A stretch of DNA of 64,000 bases from contig NC_077245.1 of assembly GCF_947179165.1 (NCBI RefSeq), positions 18,570,740 to 18,634,739 of the forward strand, written 5' to 3'. Positions 10,884-22,830 of this stretch are shown piece by piece (position 1 is the stretch's first letter; every line of letters begins with the position of its first letter). The notes under the pieces were generated by a model, which ran no database searches, was not told the DNA's origin, and saw only the letters and a list, made by a program, of their open reading frames with translations. The position numbers were made by a program, and so were the translations under genes. This stretch comes from Solanum dulcamara. Its lineage: Eukaryota > Streptophyta > Magnoliopsida > Solanales > Solanaceae.

Positions 10884-11999
10884 CAGTAGGTTGGAACTCT
10901 TTAAAATTCTCAAATACTTCAGACTTATCCTTTAAGAATTAAATCCACACTACCTAGAGAAGTCATCTATGAATGTTACCACGTATCAGTAACCACTAAA
11001 AGAAGGTTGGTTTACTGGTTCAATCCATGTCTAAGTGCACCAACTCCACTGAATTGTCTTGATACTTTGATTTTCCATAGGAAAGTTGATGTGCTTTTTC
11101 ATATTGGCATATAACACATAAATTGTCTCTACTAATCTCAAGCTGGGAAAGACCTTTTAATTTTGACTGTAGAATCATGATTTTTGATTTTTTGTAGCTC
11201 AGGTGCCAAAGACGTGGATTCCGTAGATCATTCATTTCATTACTCTGAGTCTTCTTCACATAAGTTGTCTTGGCTACCATAACATAGATTGAATCTAATT
11301 TCCTTACCTCCATGATTGGAAAGCTTGTATATTTTTTCGATATACTTTTACGTTATTTGGTACAAACACAACATAGTTGTCTAAGGCTGTTTGTTGCAAC
11401 ACAGATAATAAGTTCTTCTTCAGACCTAAAAGATGGTAGACATTTTGAAGTTGCACTTGTCTTGAGCTATGATGAGGCATAATTAGCACCATCTTACCAA
11501 TGTGTTATTGACATTCTAGAATTATTTTTGGCCGCCACTACTCAACTGCCTTTATATTCACTCATGTTGATAAGCTCTGGTCATGTGATTGGAGTATCCC
11601 GAATCATTTTGCATAATCAAGCAATTTCTCACTTACAGTTGCACATGCAAGCTCCTATTCTTTGTTATAGTGATAGGTGACAATCTCTTCTTGTTGATTG
11701 CTTGCTTTCTTCAACTGCATAAGAGGTCTGAAAATCCCAAGCTTCTTTTTCATTGTCTTTCTAGTTTCGAGTAAAATTGGCTATGTTAACCTCCATCTTT
11801 CTTGTAACAACAATCTCTGGCGTAGTGACCTTTATGTCTATAATTGTAGAACTTGTCCCTTTGTCAGTTATTGAAGCCTTGGTTTGCCTGCTTGAACCGG
11901 CTTGCTGGATTCTTTGATGTTAATTATTCTGGTCTCCTCCTTGGCGTAATCTTCTGTCTTCATCCCATTTTCGGTATCCTTGCCGTTTGCCCAAGGGCG
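10884..11999 (-). pseudogene. RLC-A copia integrase N-term, protease and gag zinc-knuckle region
   Basis: Downward on the minus strand: a partial zinc-knuckle near 11800-11850 (YARDC-like), a protease-to-pre-integrase stretch (VYHLLGLKKNLLSVLQ at about 11304-11492), then the GAG-pre-integrase domain at 11020-11313 with NPRLWHLSYKKSKIMILQSK and the C-x2-C pair in LCVICQYEKAHQLSYGK. Multiple stops occur. It ends abruptly in gag at about 11999, where host-like sequence begins. No 5' LTR is present. Confidence 0.8.
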
Positions 12000-12355
12000 C
12001 ATTAATTATGTGTCAATTGTCTCTTATTAATTAGAAAGAGAAATACAATGGGGTTGGTAAGCTTCCAATGGGCTCTCCCACCTAATATAGTAGCCTTTTC
12101 GGGTGAGCTCTCCTATTGAGTCTATAACAGCTCTACAGTATTTTAACTTGCTAAATTAGCTTCTCAATCTATTTTATAGGTTACTATATACGACTTCATA
12201 TATGAATTTTTTTTACATATTGTGATAGGTTAACGTAATCTGAAAATGCGGGTTATTCTTTATATTCTCAATGTACATAACATAAACTCTAAAAATGCAT
12301 TCCTTTATAATCAATACAAATGTAGAGATATTTTTTATAAAACCAAGAAACTAAA
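12000..12355. other. Intergenic, no gene seen
   Basis: AT-rich sequence without recognisable coding. The segment 12005-12130 (cctaatatagtagcc context) resembles 52000-52100 beside another retroelement, so it may be part of an uncharacterised dispersed repeat. Confidence 0.4.
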
Positions 12356-13550
12356 CAATCTTTGAATTAAATGGGCCAAAAGAGAAAGAGAGTGCATTGC
12401 ATAAAGCATTTATAAGAAAGTGCGAGGAAGTATAGACCAAAGTAAGAAAACGAAAAGAGATGAACCTGGAATTTGGGTGTTTCGTCCATTGCCTAATGGT
12501 TTCTTGATTCCCCGAAAATATAAGTTCTCTTGGTGCTATCATAAAACACTTCTTCCCACTACGCTTAAGAAAAAAAACATTAAACATTATCCAAAATGTA
12601 TCATATTGTCTGTATAATCCGATTAATCAAAACAAACATTATATTTAGAACAACAATATGATAGCTAACAACCAGTCAAATGCATATTGTTCAATTTTAC
12701 AAATAATCTAAATTTTGGAGAGTGAAACACAATAGAACATATTTGTTTGATCTTTTTAGTGGCATTATCTATGAAAAAAATCTACAAGTACAAAAACAGA
12801 AACATCAAAAAATGATATAGCGAATGATCATTGAACTGGATTGAGAATGATAAGATATTAAATTTTAAATTTCAGTAAAAATAAAAATACTAGGTTATTT
12901 CTTTCCACCTCTTGAGCTGCAGAGTTACCTGGTATAAGAGCGGAGCTAAAGGATGTCAAAAAGTCTGAGCGAATCTTCACCGCTCGAAATTACAATAATG
13001 CAAATAGGGTAAAGATGATTTTATTATTATTATTTATGAACGGTTAAATATAAAATTCTAGTTTAGTAGCAGAGGTGTTCAAGGGTTGCTTTAGAATACG
13101 AATTTAAATCTAGAGGTGACACCTATTAATTTTTTTAATTTCCTTACATGAATTTTTAACTCCACCATTGTTTGGTACTTGTGTTGGTGAGAAGCAGATG
13201 TAGAGTTCTTTTTTTTCAGACTCAGACCCTATTGTTACAAAATAAATAATCATAAAAAAATACCAAATTAAAATGGGATTTTACCTGTTTGCCTCCATCA
13301 AGGAGAATGGGAGAATTAGACAGACTAAAAAAGAGCTCTTTTTGGTGTTGCAAATTGGAGGAATCTCGGATCTATCAATTATTTTGCTTGATAATAGAGG
13401 GAAAAAATCTTCCTCAAATTTCATCTGATTCTGCAACAAATTTGAATTTTGTGGATCAAATTGTTGATCTTACTGCATCTGCTAGAGTTATTTTTGAAAT
13501 TATTTCAAAAATGCAGCCTTTGAGTTCTGGCAACCTTTCAAAATAATTCA
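12356..13550 (-). pseudogene. F-box/PP2-B protein pseudogene (psi-1)
   Basis: Minus-strand exons are recognisable but broken. The F-box exon near 13546-13360 reads LKGCIFEIISKITLADAV with stops and ends near FPSIIKQ. A block near 13350-13268 reads HQKELFFSLSNSPILLDGGK. A later exon near 12590-12420 reads SGKKCFMIAPREL. This order (F-box, ELFF-L--SPILLDGG, KKCYM-AAREL) is that of plant PP2-B proteins, substrate receptors of SCF ubiquitin ligases with a lectin-like PP2 domain. The PP2 C-terminal half is missing. A plus-strand reading frame over the F-box exon is only its shadow. Confidence 0.8.
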
Positions 13551-14227
13551 TTGGAGCAATGAACTTAGAAAAATTCATGTCAAAATTCTTATAAAAGTTT
13601 ATAACTGCGAAAAAGAACCAAAGTTATTTTTATTCCAAGCTTTATGTATGATTTAAATAATCAAAAAGTAAGAGATTTTAGAAATCTATTTTGGCAGTTA
13701 CAGTACAAGTACAGATAAGCATATACAATTTTGTTTGTTTTATTGTAAATTTGACTAGATGCAAATTTCTTTTATTTGTAGATTAACTAAATAAAAGAGT
13801 CAAACTTATTCAAACTTCAGTTGTGTATTGCGATCAATATTATACAAAATAAAAATAAAAAAGTACAAGAAAATTTGTATTTTAGTGTATAAATGTGTGA
13901 TTGGACTCCTAAAAAGAATTGAATCTTTTGATACAACTCCATTTCAAGTGATTTTAGGTCTACGTACGTCATTTCCTTTTAACAAATTTACTCACCTTGG
14001 TTTCACATGTATAAGTCGGTGCATCTAAAATCTACGAGAACATGACCAAACTATCTCATTTGTTATACTTTTCTACGTTTATTTAATTATATAATAATGT
14101 AAACACTGCTCTATACAAAGTACAGACCAAGGAAAAAACTTGTTGAAACATTTCTACGATCCGGATTTGAAGTATAAAATATCACTGTTTATATCAAGAA
14201 AATAACATAAGCTATGATAGGATCATT
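13551..14227. other. Intergenic between PP2-B pseudogenes
   Basis: Very AT-rich. Short open frames have no recognisable domains. I see no retroelement signature. Confidence 0.4.
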
Positions 14228-15125
14228 GTACAAAATCTTTCTTCATTGTGGCTTAAACTCCATTTCTTGAACAATAAGGCCACCTTTGCCATGAAGTTGT
14301 GTGATCTCTGTGAATCGCACTTCAACATCTCCATCGTCTTATGTATTATTGAACAAAATACCCAATTCTATTTCCATCTATACATCGACTCTTTTTATCA
14401 AAAGTTTCAGATTGCGTTTGCGTCTCATTTTAATATATACACAATCTTTCTGTTTTGTCCATTCAAAAAAGAAACTATTTAATTTTGCATTTTTTTATTT
14501 AAGTGATAATCATATTAATTTAGATTGCACTGCTTGAAGCACATTAAAGTGAGTTTTAGTGATTCCTATCGAACACAACTCAATTCCTAGATTTCAACTC
14601 TAAAGATTCCAACTCTGATTAAAATTCGAGATCTCGGGTCAAAAGGTATATGAACTTTACCATTATACCACACTAGCTTTCAGGGACAAAACTTGAACAC
14701 AGAACCTAATAGTTTTGGTTCAAACATAGCATTTGTCTTAAGAAATTTATCTAATACGAACAAATTATTATTTCGAACATGAGTAACTCAAAAACTACTA
14801 AAATTTCGAACCCAAAAGTTTCAAATCCTGACTCTGCCCCTCTGTGTGTGATTGTGTTTTAGGCCCCATTCCACACCATAAAACATATTTGACAAAGTTT
14901 TATAGGTTAGATTAGAATGGAATGCATACCAGTTAACCTCCATCAATTAAAACAGGGGAGTCGCAGAAACTTAAATAAAGCTCCTTTTTAGAGGAGAAAA
15001 CTCATGGGGAGACATATCTCGAGTTTATATCTTCATAATCATCCAGCAAAAAAATTTCTCAAATAACTTCTGGTTCAGTGAAATTGCAGACAAAGTCAGC
15101 CACACCTTTTTCTTCAAACGATTCA
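14228..15125 (-). pseudogene. F-box/PP2-B protein pseudogene (psi-2)
   Basis: The minus strand from 15125 to 14935 reads EIFLLDDYEDINSRYVSP, then SSKKELYLSFCDSPVLIDGG, the segment between F-box and PP2 domain. The PP2 C-terminus is at 14405-14228: MEIELGILFNNT, DDGDVEVRFTEITQLHGKGG and a final LIVQEMEFKPQ. The exons between (KKCYM-AAREL and WGDTP) are not found in 14410-14930. Stops interrupt both parts. It is a paralogue of psi-1 and psi-3 on the same strand, consistent with an old tandem array. Confidence 0.8.
14540..14870. repeat. Possible dispersed repeat fragment inside psi-2
   Basis: The stretch with 'aaagtttcaaatcctgactc' and 'tctgcccctctgtgtgtg' looks like the diverged end of a repeat common in nightshade genomes and loosely resembles the outer end of the foldback at 51180. 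Boundaries cannot be fixed. Confidence 0.3.
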
Positions 15126-15584
15126 CTTGAATATCATCTAATTTAGGATTTGTTTTTATCTCTTAAATCCAGGCACTTTTCAACATTTCTTGCTTGAGTT
15201 GTTGATTATCACCTGACATCACACGGGAGACCCTGTGCCGAGTGTCCCCCTTCACTCCCCAACCGCCCCCCCCCCCCCAAAAAAAAAAAACCTCCACATA
15301 TGGTTTTCCAAAAACATAAACATGTGATTTTCATGAATTTAGAGCATTATACAGAACAATTTCAGTGGTAGTACGAGCTGACACAAATGGTTGTTCATCT
15401 AGCAAATCTTTGATGATACATTCAATACCTTGTTAAAAAAATAATTATTGTCTAGATAATACATTCAATACCATGTTAATCTCGATACATTCCTCGGGAA
15501 GGACAATATAAGAAGTATTTGAATCAATCCAAATGAGACCAAAACAAAAGGCATAGTAAGAGGAGGATCCTTCTCTTCATCTTT
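15126..15584. other. Intergenic between psi-2 and psi-3, with C/A homopolymer tract
   Basis: A run of C followed by a run of A lies near 15265-15292. The block 15220-15330 ('cctccacatatggttttcc', then 'aaacataaacatgtg') matches 25826-25890, which precedes another PP2-B fragment, so the two carry related flanks. Confidence 0.5.
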
Positions 15585-16203
15585 CTGGATGAAACTCAAT
15601 TCCGTGAACAATGAGGCCGTGCTTCCAACCGAGATGCCTAAACTCCATCTATTGCGCTTCAACTTCTCCATATTCTCCTGTATCGTTGAAAAGGTTTCCC
15701 ATTTTTTAGTTCCATCCATCACCTCTTTTCAAGGGTAGTGTCTCTCTAGCTCCTCATCTTGAAAACCTACAACTTTACCTCGTTGCTCCGTTTTATGGTC
15801 ATTCTCAGAATCAACAAATCTAACAACTCCATTAGCAGTTCTAAGGCCAAAAAAAGTTATCTTCCCATTTGAACACTAGATAAGCAACATATTTGGTTCT
15901 TTTCGACAGTATTCGAGTTTCAATTTTGCCTCGAATATCTAGCCAACAGACCAAATTGAGTTTAGCCACTTTTGAGAATCTACAAAAACTTCACCATGCT
16001 CAATATCTATATTAAATAAAGTAATATCTTTCAAAAAAATTTAAGGTACAAGGAATGGGATCGCTAAAATATAAAACCTGGAGTCCAAAAGAGATACTCA
16101 TTCCCAATACTTTGGTGTATCACCCCATGCAATACCAAGTTCTCTTGCTGCGACCATAAAATGTACATTTCTTTTCTCATCTTCTTATCCGGTGAAAAAC
16201 TCT
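15585..16203 (-). pseudogene. F-box/PP2-B protein pseudogene (psi-3), PP2-domain exons
   Basis: The exon starting near 16203 reads SFSPDKKMRKEMYIL, then after a frameshift VAARELGIAWGDTPKYWE. A short intron follows, with the donor after GACTCCAG near 16080 and the acceptor TTTTTGTAG before ATTCTCAAAAGTGGC near 15990. The last exon includes KITFFGLRTANGVVRFVDSE, then a weak N-Lx-DTGEYGEVEAQ and EFRHLGWKHGLIVHGIEFHP. Frameshifts and stops make it non-functional. Upstream exons are separated by the RLC-E element, whose LTR sits in what appears to be the preceding intron. Confidence 0.85.
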
Positions 16204-16239
16204 GTTTGACAGATCAAATCACAGATACCAAACATTAGG

Positions 16240-16970
16240 ATTTAAAAACAGCCAAAAAGGCTGAAAAAAGGGCCCTGCACCATTCAACAGTACCCCTTAT
16301 GAATGAATGGGTCAGGCTGGCCTATTCTTACTGTGTCTGATTGGACTCAGAACAGGCCAATTCCTCTCACTTCACATGACTAGCTTCAATAGGCAGCACG
16401 TTCCACCATACACATTGTGGTGGGTCAGAAATTTTACTAATCAGTGTCAAAATATAAAATGGCAGACACAGGTAAAGAATCAGGGGAGTCAACCTATAGT
16501 ATGTACAATTTGCAAGAAAAGTCAAAAGTTGGGTTGGCCAAAAATTGGCAACTTTTGACAGAAAGAAAAAGTTGGCAACTTTTAGTTGGCAAAAACGAAT
16601 GTGGCTGCCAACTTTTTGACAAGAATTTACACGCTTTGTTGATATACAAAACGCGTAAATTTCTTTTACGCATTTTGTTCCTCTATAGCCTAATGCCCTC
16701 ATTTAAATCATCCCAGAAAGAGAGAGTAAGAATACAAAGAGAGATATACACCAAGATAAATATTATAGTCTTGAGTGTCCTCTTTAGTAGTTGTTCCTTT
16801 TACAAGAGAGAAGTGTTAATTGTTGTTTTCTCCTTGTATTTGAGAACAGTGTACTCCATATTTTAATAATGAGATCCTTCTACCTCGTGGTTCTTTCCCT
16901 CTATCAGTTAGAGGGGTTTCCACGTAAAATTCTCGTGTCCAATTTATTTTCTTATTAATTGTCATAGCAA
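16240..16970 (+). repeat. RLC-E copia 5' LTR (outer boundary uncertain)
   Basis: This is the sequence between the PP2-B intron end and the primer site. It is duplicated at 22960-23690. It contains repeated gttggcaacttt boxes at 16530-16620 and a purine-rich leader. The probable 3' end is ...gtcatagca near 16970, followed by a 9-nt spacer and TGTATCAGAGCCC (16979-16991), matching the Met-tRNA primer site. The LTR start cannot be fixed: 16240-16330 has no clear TG terminus. Compared with the second copy it lacks about 9 bp that include the TATAAATA box. Confidence 0.6.
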
Positions 16971-17156
16971 ACTTTAGTTGTATCAGAGCCCTCGGTTATT
17001 TTGTCTATTTTATGCGAAGGTACTATTTTCATGAATAGTAAAATTTGATGAAAAGTACTATTCACATGAATAGTAAATTTCGGTGACGGTACAGTTTATC
17101 ACGATTGTTCGCAAAAATATTTAGAAACGATCTAGAAGTGTGTGAAGCAAATAACA

Positions 17157-17720
17157 ATGTCGAGTACAACAAAGTTTGACGTTGAGAAATTCAATGGGAC
17201 CAATTTTTTATTGTGAAAAATGAAAATAAAAGCGATATTGAGAAAGGACAATTGCTTAGCTTCAATTGAAGGCAGGCCCACAGATTTTACTAATGACAGC
17301 AAGTGGAATGACATAGATAGAAATGCAGTTGCTGATCTACACTTGGCACTAGCTGATCAAGTATTGTCTAGTGTGGCTTAAAAGCGGACGGCGAAGGAAA
17401 TATGGGATACTCTTACAGGGTTGTACGAGGTCAAGTCTTTGCATAATAAAATCTTCTTAAAAAGAAGATTGTATACTCTTCGAATGGCAGAATCCATGTC
17501 GGTTACTGAACACATCAATACTTTGAATACTCTATTTTTGCAACTTAGCATAATGGGTTGCAAAATAAAGGGGACTGAACATGCGGATTTTCTACTTCAA
17601 AGTCTACCTGACTCGTATGATCAACTCATCATCAACCTGACGAACAATACAGATAGTCTAGTTTTTGATAAAATTGACGCCACTGTCTTAGAAGAAGAAA
17701 ATCGTCGCAAAAATAAATAA
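17157..17720 (+). pseudogene. RLC-E copia gag
   Basis: Starts MSSTTKFDVEKFNGTNF and continues with ASIEGRPTDFTNDSKWND and the UBN2-like Gag core GLYEVKSLHNKIFLKRRLYT, LRMAESMSVTEHINTLNTL and LLQSLPDSYDQLIINLTN. Two in-frame stops lie in the first 80 codons, and another at 17718 precedes the zinc knuckle. Gag would form the virus-like particle. This copy could not. Confidence 0.85.
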
Positions 17721-20024
17721 GACAGACAAGCAAGTTTGTAGCAAGCTGAAGCCTTGATGATGGTGAGAGGAAGACCAACGGAACGTGGCCCCAGTGGGAG
17801 TCACAATTATGGTAGATCTCAATCAAAAAGTAAGAAGAATATCAAGTGCTACAGCTGTGGCAAGAAAGGGCACTTCAAGAAAGATTGTCGGTTCAAAAGG
17901 AAGAATGAACACCCTGAGCCATCAAATTCTCAAGGGAATATTGCATGTACCTCGGATAATGGCGATATTTTATGTAGTGAAGCAATATCAAATAATGAAG
18001 GCAAAAAACGTTTCTCTGATGTCTGGATCATAGACACAGGAGCAATATGGCACATGACTTTCTGGAGAGAATGGTTCCATCAATAAATCCTATCTCAAGA
18101 GGGTCTGTGTTCATGGAAGATGATCATGCTTTGGATGTTATTAGTATTGGGTCCATCAAAATAAAAATGTATGATGGCACGATATGCACCATCCAGGAGG
18201 TACGATATGTAAAAGACTTGAGGAAGAATCTATTATCTTTGGGATAATTAGATAATAATGGATGTTCATATAAGACTCATTGTGGAGTCATGAAAATATC
18301 CAAAGGAGCGCTTGTAGTGATAAAAGCGGAAAAACTTACAGCAAATCTATATGTGCTTAAAGGTGAAACACCAAGAAGGAGAAGCATCAACCACATCAGC
18401 AAGTTCATTTGAAGAATCAATGATGATATGGCATAGTAAACTTGGCCATATGTCGGAATGAGGTTTGAAGATTCTTACTGAGCAAAAGCTTCTTCTAGGG
18501 CTCAAAAAGGTTTCACTACCCTTTTGTGAGCATTGTGTTACCAGTAAGCAAAATAGACTGAAGTTTAGCATTTTCTTTGCTAAAAGCAAGGAAATACTAG
18601 ATCTGATGCACTTTGATGTCTGGCAAGCACCAATGAAGTTCCTAGGAGGAGCGAAATATTTCGTGTCATTTATCAACAATTACTCTAGGAGAAGTTGGGT
18701 GTATCCAATCAAGAGGAAGGCAGATATTTTCTCAGTTTTCAAACAGTTCAAAACACTTGAATCTGAGAAAAAGATCAATGTTTGAGGACAGATAATGGAG
18801 GAGAATACACTGGTGATGAATTTAATAACTTCTGTAAACAAGAAGGTATTAAACGATAGTTCACGGTGGTATATACTCCACAACAAAATGGAGTAGCAGA
18901 GCGGATGAATAGAACCTTGTTGGAATGAACAAGAGCTATGTTGGCAACTCCAGGGTTGGAAAAACAATTCTGGGCAGAAGCAGTCAAAATCGTCTGTTAT
19001 GTGATCAATCGGTCACCATCAACCGCAATTGATCTGAAAATGCCAATGGAGATGTGGACAGGAAAACCAGCTGATTATTCTCGCTTACATATATTCGGAA
19101 GTCCTGCTTATGTTATGTACAACACCCAAGAAAAATCGAAGTTGGATCCAAAATCCAGGGAATGCATTTTCTTAGGGTATGCTAATGGAGTCAAAGGGTA
19201 TCGCTTGTGGGATTGCACTGCCCGCAAGGTGGTAATCATTAGTGATATTGTATTTGTTGAAAATAAGATACAAGCAAAAGAAGGTAGCACTTCAAAAGAA
19301 AAATCAAAGACTACTACAGTTGAAGTTGAAGAAATAGAAGAAGTTTCAGTTTCTTCTGAAGTAGCACCAGAGTACAAAGAACAAGAGCAAGCTGAGATCG
19401 AAACTCCACAAATTTGATGGTCAACTAGGGAGAGAAGAGAACCAGCTTGGCACTCAGATTATTCTATGGAGAGTAATATTGCATACTTTCTACTAACAGG
19501 AGATGGAGAGCCTTCAACTTTTTATGAGGCTATGAAAGGATAAGAATCATCTCTATGGGTGGCAGAAATGCAAGAAGAAATTGAAGCTCATCATAAAAAT
19601 AAAACATGGGATCTTGTTCAATTACCATAAGGAAGGAAGACCATTGGAAACAAATGGTTCTACAAGATCAAACGCAATGGTAATGATCAAGTGGAGAAAT
19701 ATCGTGCAAAATTGGTGGTGAAAGGATTCGCTCAGAAAGAAGGTATAGACTTCAATGAGATATTTTCTCCGGTGGTTCGACTCACAACAATTCGAGTGGT
19801 CTTGGCGATGTGTGCTACATTTGACTTGTACTTAGAACAGTTAGATGTCAAAACTATATTTCTTCATGGAGAACTTGAAGAAGAAATGTACAAGCTCCAA
19901 CCAGAAGGTTTTGAAAAACAGGGAAAAGAGAACTTGGTTTGCAGGTTGAACAAATCTCTATATGGTCTCAAACAGTCGCTGAGGTGTTGGTATAAGAGAT
20001 TTGATTCCTTCATCATAGGCCTTG
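17721..20024 (+). pseudogene. RLC-E copia pol (zinc knuckle, protease, integrase, RT)
   Basis: The zinc knuckle is CYSCGKKGHFKKDC near 17850. Protease has VWIIDTGAIWHM near 18023-18060, followed by a frameshift. Pre-integrase is near 18420-18560. Integrase keeps HFDVWQAP and TDNGGEYTGDEF (a D of the DDE triad) and QQNGVAERMNRT near 18885-18920, but stops intervene. ECIFLGYANGVKGYRLWD marks its end. RT begins near 19560 and stops at SLYGLKQSLRCWYKRFD where gypsy RLG-1 is inserted at 20025. YVDD, RNase H and the 3' LTR are not found beyond it. Confidence 0.85.
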
Positions 20025-22026
20025 TGTAACATCCCCAAATTTTTTTACTAAGATTCGGACCATTCTTCATGTACGTATAGGATCGTACTAGATGATTGTA
20101 AAGTTCCTGCATGAGTTAGGATCAATTCCTAAGAAATTAGAGAGTGTTGGATGTGATTTAGGGTCATAAGGGATCCCTACAACCAAGCCAAGTCTAAAGA
20201 ACTCGTCTTGGCTAAGTTTCCGAATGAGTTTGTATAAGGGTCAAATTCCAATGACCTTATATTTTTGAATATAATAAGCTAGGTGGCCCATGACCTATTA
20301 AATTAAAGGTCTTTGAGTCTTCTTTCCAACACCACTAAGATTGCATTTTTTGGAATTCGGAGTCAAAAGTTATGACTATCTTACGACAGACTAATGATGC
20401 AGGAATTTCAGGACTGGACTATAACTGAGAAAAACCTGGGCTTGGCACCGCAGTGGCGTGACGCGCCACTATAGCGCCAGAAATAAGCCTCAGTAGTTTG
20501 ATCCTTGGTGCGATGCGCCACTATTAGGTGTTCAAGGTTTTTAAGCCCATTTTCCAGAACCCAGAAAATTTAGGCTTGGCGCTGCAACGGCGCGACGCAC
20601 CACTATAGCGCTAGAAACAAGCCTCAGTAGTTTGGTCCTTGACACGACGCGCCACTATTAGGTTGCAGGGTTTTTAAGCCTATATTTGACTTGGCGCTGC
20701 AGTGGCGCGGCGCGCCACTATAGTGCCAGGAGGGTTTTAGCCCATTTTTCCAGATTTTTGAGGAAGGGCAAATCAGACATTTTCCTTAATTATATATACA
20801 CTGACTTGGTCACGTTTTAGACCATTTCTTTCAGTCCACTGCCTCTTCAAAAAGCCCTAATCCTCATCTTCTCTTCCTCAATCCATCCCCAACAAGAATT
20901 GCCTTCAAAATATTTCAAGGATTCAAGCCTCCCATTGAAGACCTAACATCAAGGTTCCTTCAAAGTCTTCACCAAGGTATGTAACGCTACTCAAAGCATG
21001 GGTTGAGTCCACCCATCTGCCCTACATCTTCTTTGAGATTGAATGTTCATAAGAATGGAATTTATTGATAGATTTATGTCCAAATGGGTCTTTCTTTCAA
21101 CTATTAACTAAATTTTTATTATGTTGATGTTGTTGAGTTAAGAAAGTGATGTGCTACATGTTGGTATGAGTTGATTGATATGAGTTGTTAAACAAGTTTT
21201 GTTAATTTTCTTAAATATGTTGTTTACCTTAAATTGTTGATTTAGAATCTTGGAGTCTTGATGAGTCCCGGAAAGATTTGCTAAATGAATAGAGGAATGA
21301 TTAGATAGGATTGTATGATGATATAAATGCATATTTAAAACTACACTTGAAAGATACGATTGGGATTGATTGGATAGTATGATTGGAAGAGGTTTGATTG
21401 TGATAGAATTGATGATTTGACAAGGTTCTAAATAAGACTTGTCGATATGATTAGATTGAGTTGATTGGATGGAGTTTTATGAGCATTGAGTCTTGGGAGG
21501 AGTATCGAGCACCTTCTCTTGAATTGAGATTTCGAGTTGATTTGATTCTTCCTTGATGTTTGTTTCATTCGGCCATTTTACATACTCGTACATTCCATGT
21601 ACTGACACCATTTGGCCTGCATTATTTCATGATGCAGAGACAGGTACTAGAGATCATCAATCGATGCACCGTTGAAAATCTATTCACTTCCAGCTAGTTG
21701 GTGAGTCCTCCCAGTTTCCAGAGGATACCGAGATTATCTTTATAGCTTTGATTTGTTTTCCTTTATTTTGATTTTTGGTAGCCATGGACTTGTCATCGGC
21801 ACCTCCTAGATTATTGATAGAGGCTTCATAGACTAGAGTGTGGAAATGTTGAATTGTTCGTTTTGACTAGTTTTACTCTAGCTAGTTATTGATTGGGTAT
21901 TTGTTTGGACTTTGGCTGATAGAATATGAATGAATGGAAGTGTGACTGGATTAGGTGGTTCGCTTGAAGGCCAAAAATGGCTTTTGAGTGTCGGCCACGT
22001 CTAGGGTACCCTCCCGGGGCGTGACA
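20025..22026 (+). repeat. RLG-1 5' LTR (2.0 kb variant)
   Basis: Begins TGTAACATCCCC and ends CCGGGGCGTGACA. It has the GC-rich palindromic array (last palindrome 20692-20728) and a TATATATA near 20791, but it lacks the middle region with the minisatellite that makes the other copies over 3 kb. Confidence 0.9.
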
Positions 22027-22176
22027 AACATGGTTTCAGACCACAGAGTTCAAGAGTCCGAGGGAGTCTATGAAGCCGTGTCTAGTAGAGTCTTGCTTTC
22101 TTTCATATTATGAATTCGTGTGATAGAGTTAAACTCTATAAGACTTCATTTCTAATTCGTGCATTTATATGTTGCA

Positions 22177-22830
22177 GACAATGCCTCCTAAACATACTGC
22201 CAGCTAGAGAAATGCTGATAACACAAAGATGCCACAGTCAGAAGTGCGCCCATCGAGGGCTAGGGGCCGACCTGCAAGGTATGCAGAGGCACCTCAAGTG
22301 TCTACTACTCCGCCTGCACCAACTTCGGAGGCAGATTTTCGAGGAGCGATTGCTATGCTCACTCAATTAGTGGTTGCCCGCAATGGCAACCAGAGTTCGC
22401 CAACTCTTAGCTCTAGTTCTTAAGATCCGTATGCTGCCACGAGGATTAGAGATTTTCTGAGAATGATTTCGCCGGTATTCACGGGTTCCAAGGTTGATGA
22501 AGACCCCCAGAATTTCATTGATGAGATGTGGAAGATCCTGAAAGCTATGCAGCTATGGAGATCGAGGGGGTTGAGTTGGTGTCTTATCAGCTCAAGGATG
22601 TGGCAAACATCTGGTATAACCAGTGGGAACAAAGTAGAGGTGAAGATGCTGAGCCTTCTATTTAGGATGAATTTGAGGGAGCCTTTCTTGATCACTTCTT
22701 TCGTAGAGAATTGAGGGAAGCGAAAGTGAAAGAGTTTGTGAATTTGAAACAAGAGGGTATGACCATTAAAGAATACAGTCTAAAGTTCATCCAGCTGTCC
22801 AGATAGGCTCTAGAGATGAGGGGGTTGATT
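22177..22830 (+). pseudogene. RLG-1 gypsy gag fragment
   Basis: Starts MPPKHTAS with a stop soon after. It then gives SEVRPSRARGRPARYAEAP, FRGAIAMLTQLVVARNGNQ, a stop, and RIRDFLRMISPVFTGSKVDE. After a frameshift come EGVELVSYQLKDVANIWYNQ and RRELREAKVKEFVNLKQEG, a retrotransposon Gag core like that of plant Tekay/Del-type gypsy elements. It ends before the zinc knuckle. Confidence 0.8.

Noticed and set aside
13289..13546. Plus-strand open frame of 85 codons
   Set aside because: It is antisense to a minus-strand F-box exon whose motifs are clear, so it is a shadow frame.
16307..16866. Open frames on both strands in the RLC-E LTR
   Set aside because: They lie in repeated non-coding LTR sequence and recur only as part of the LTR duplication at 22960-23690.
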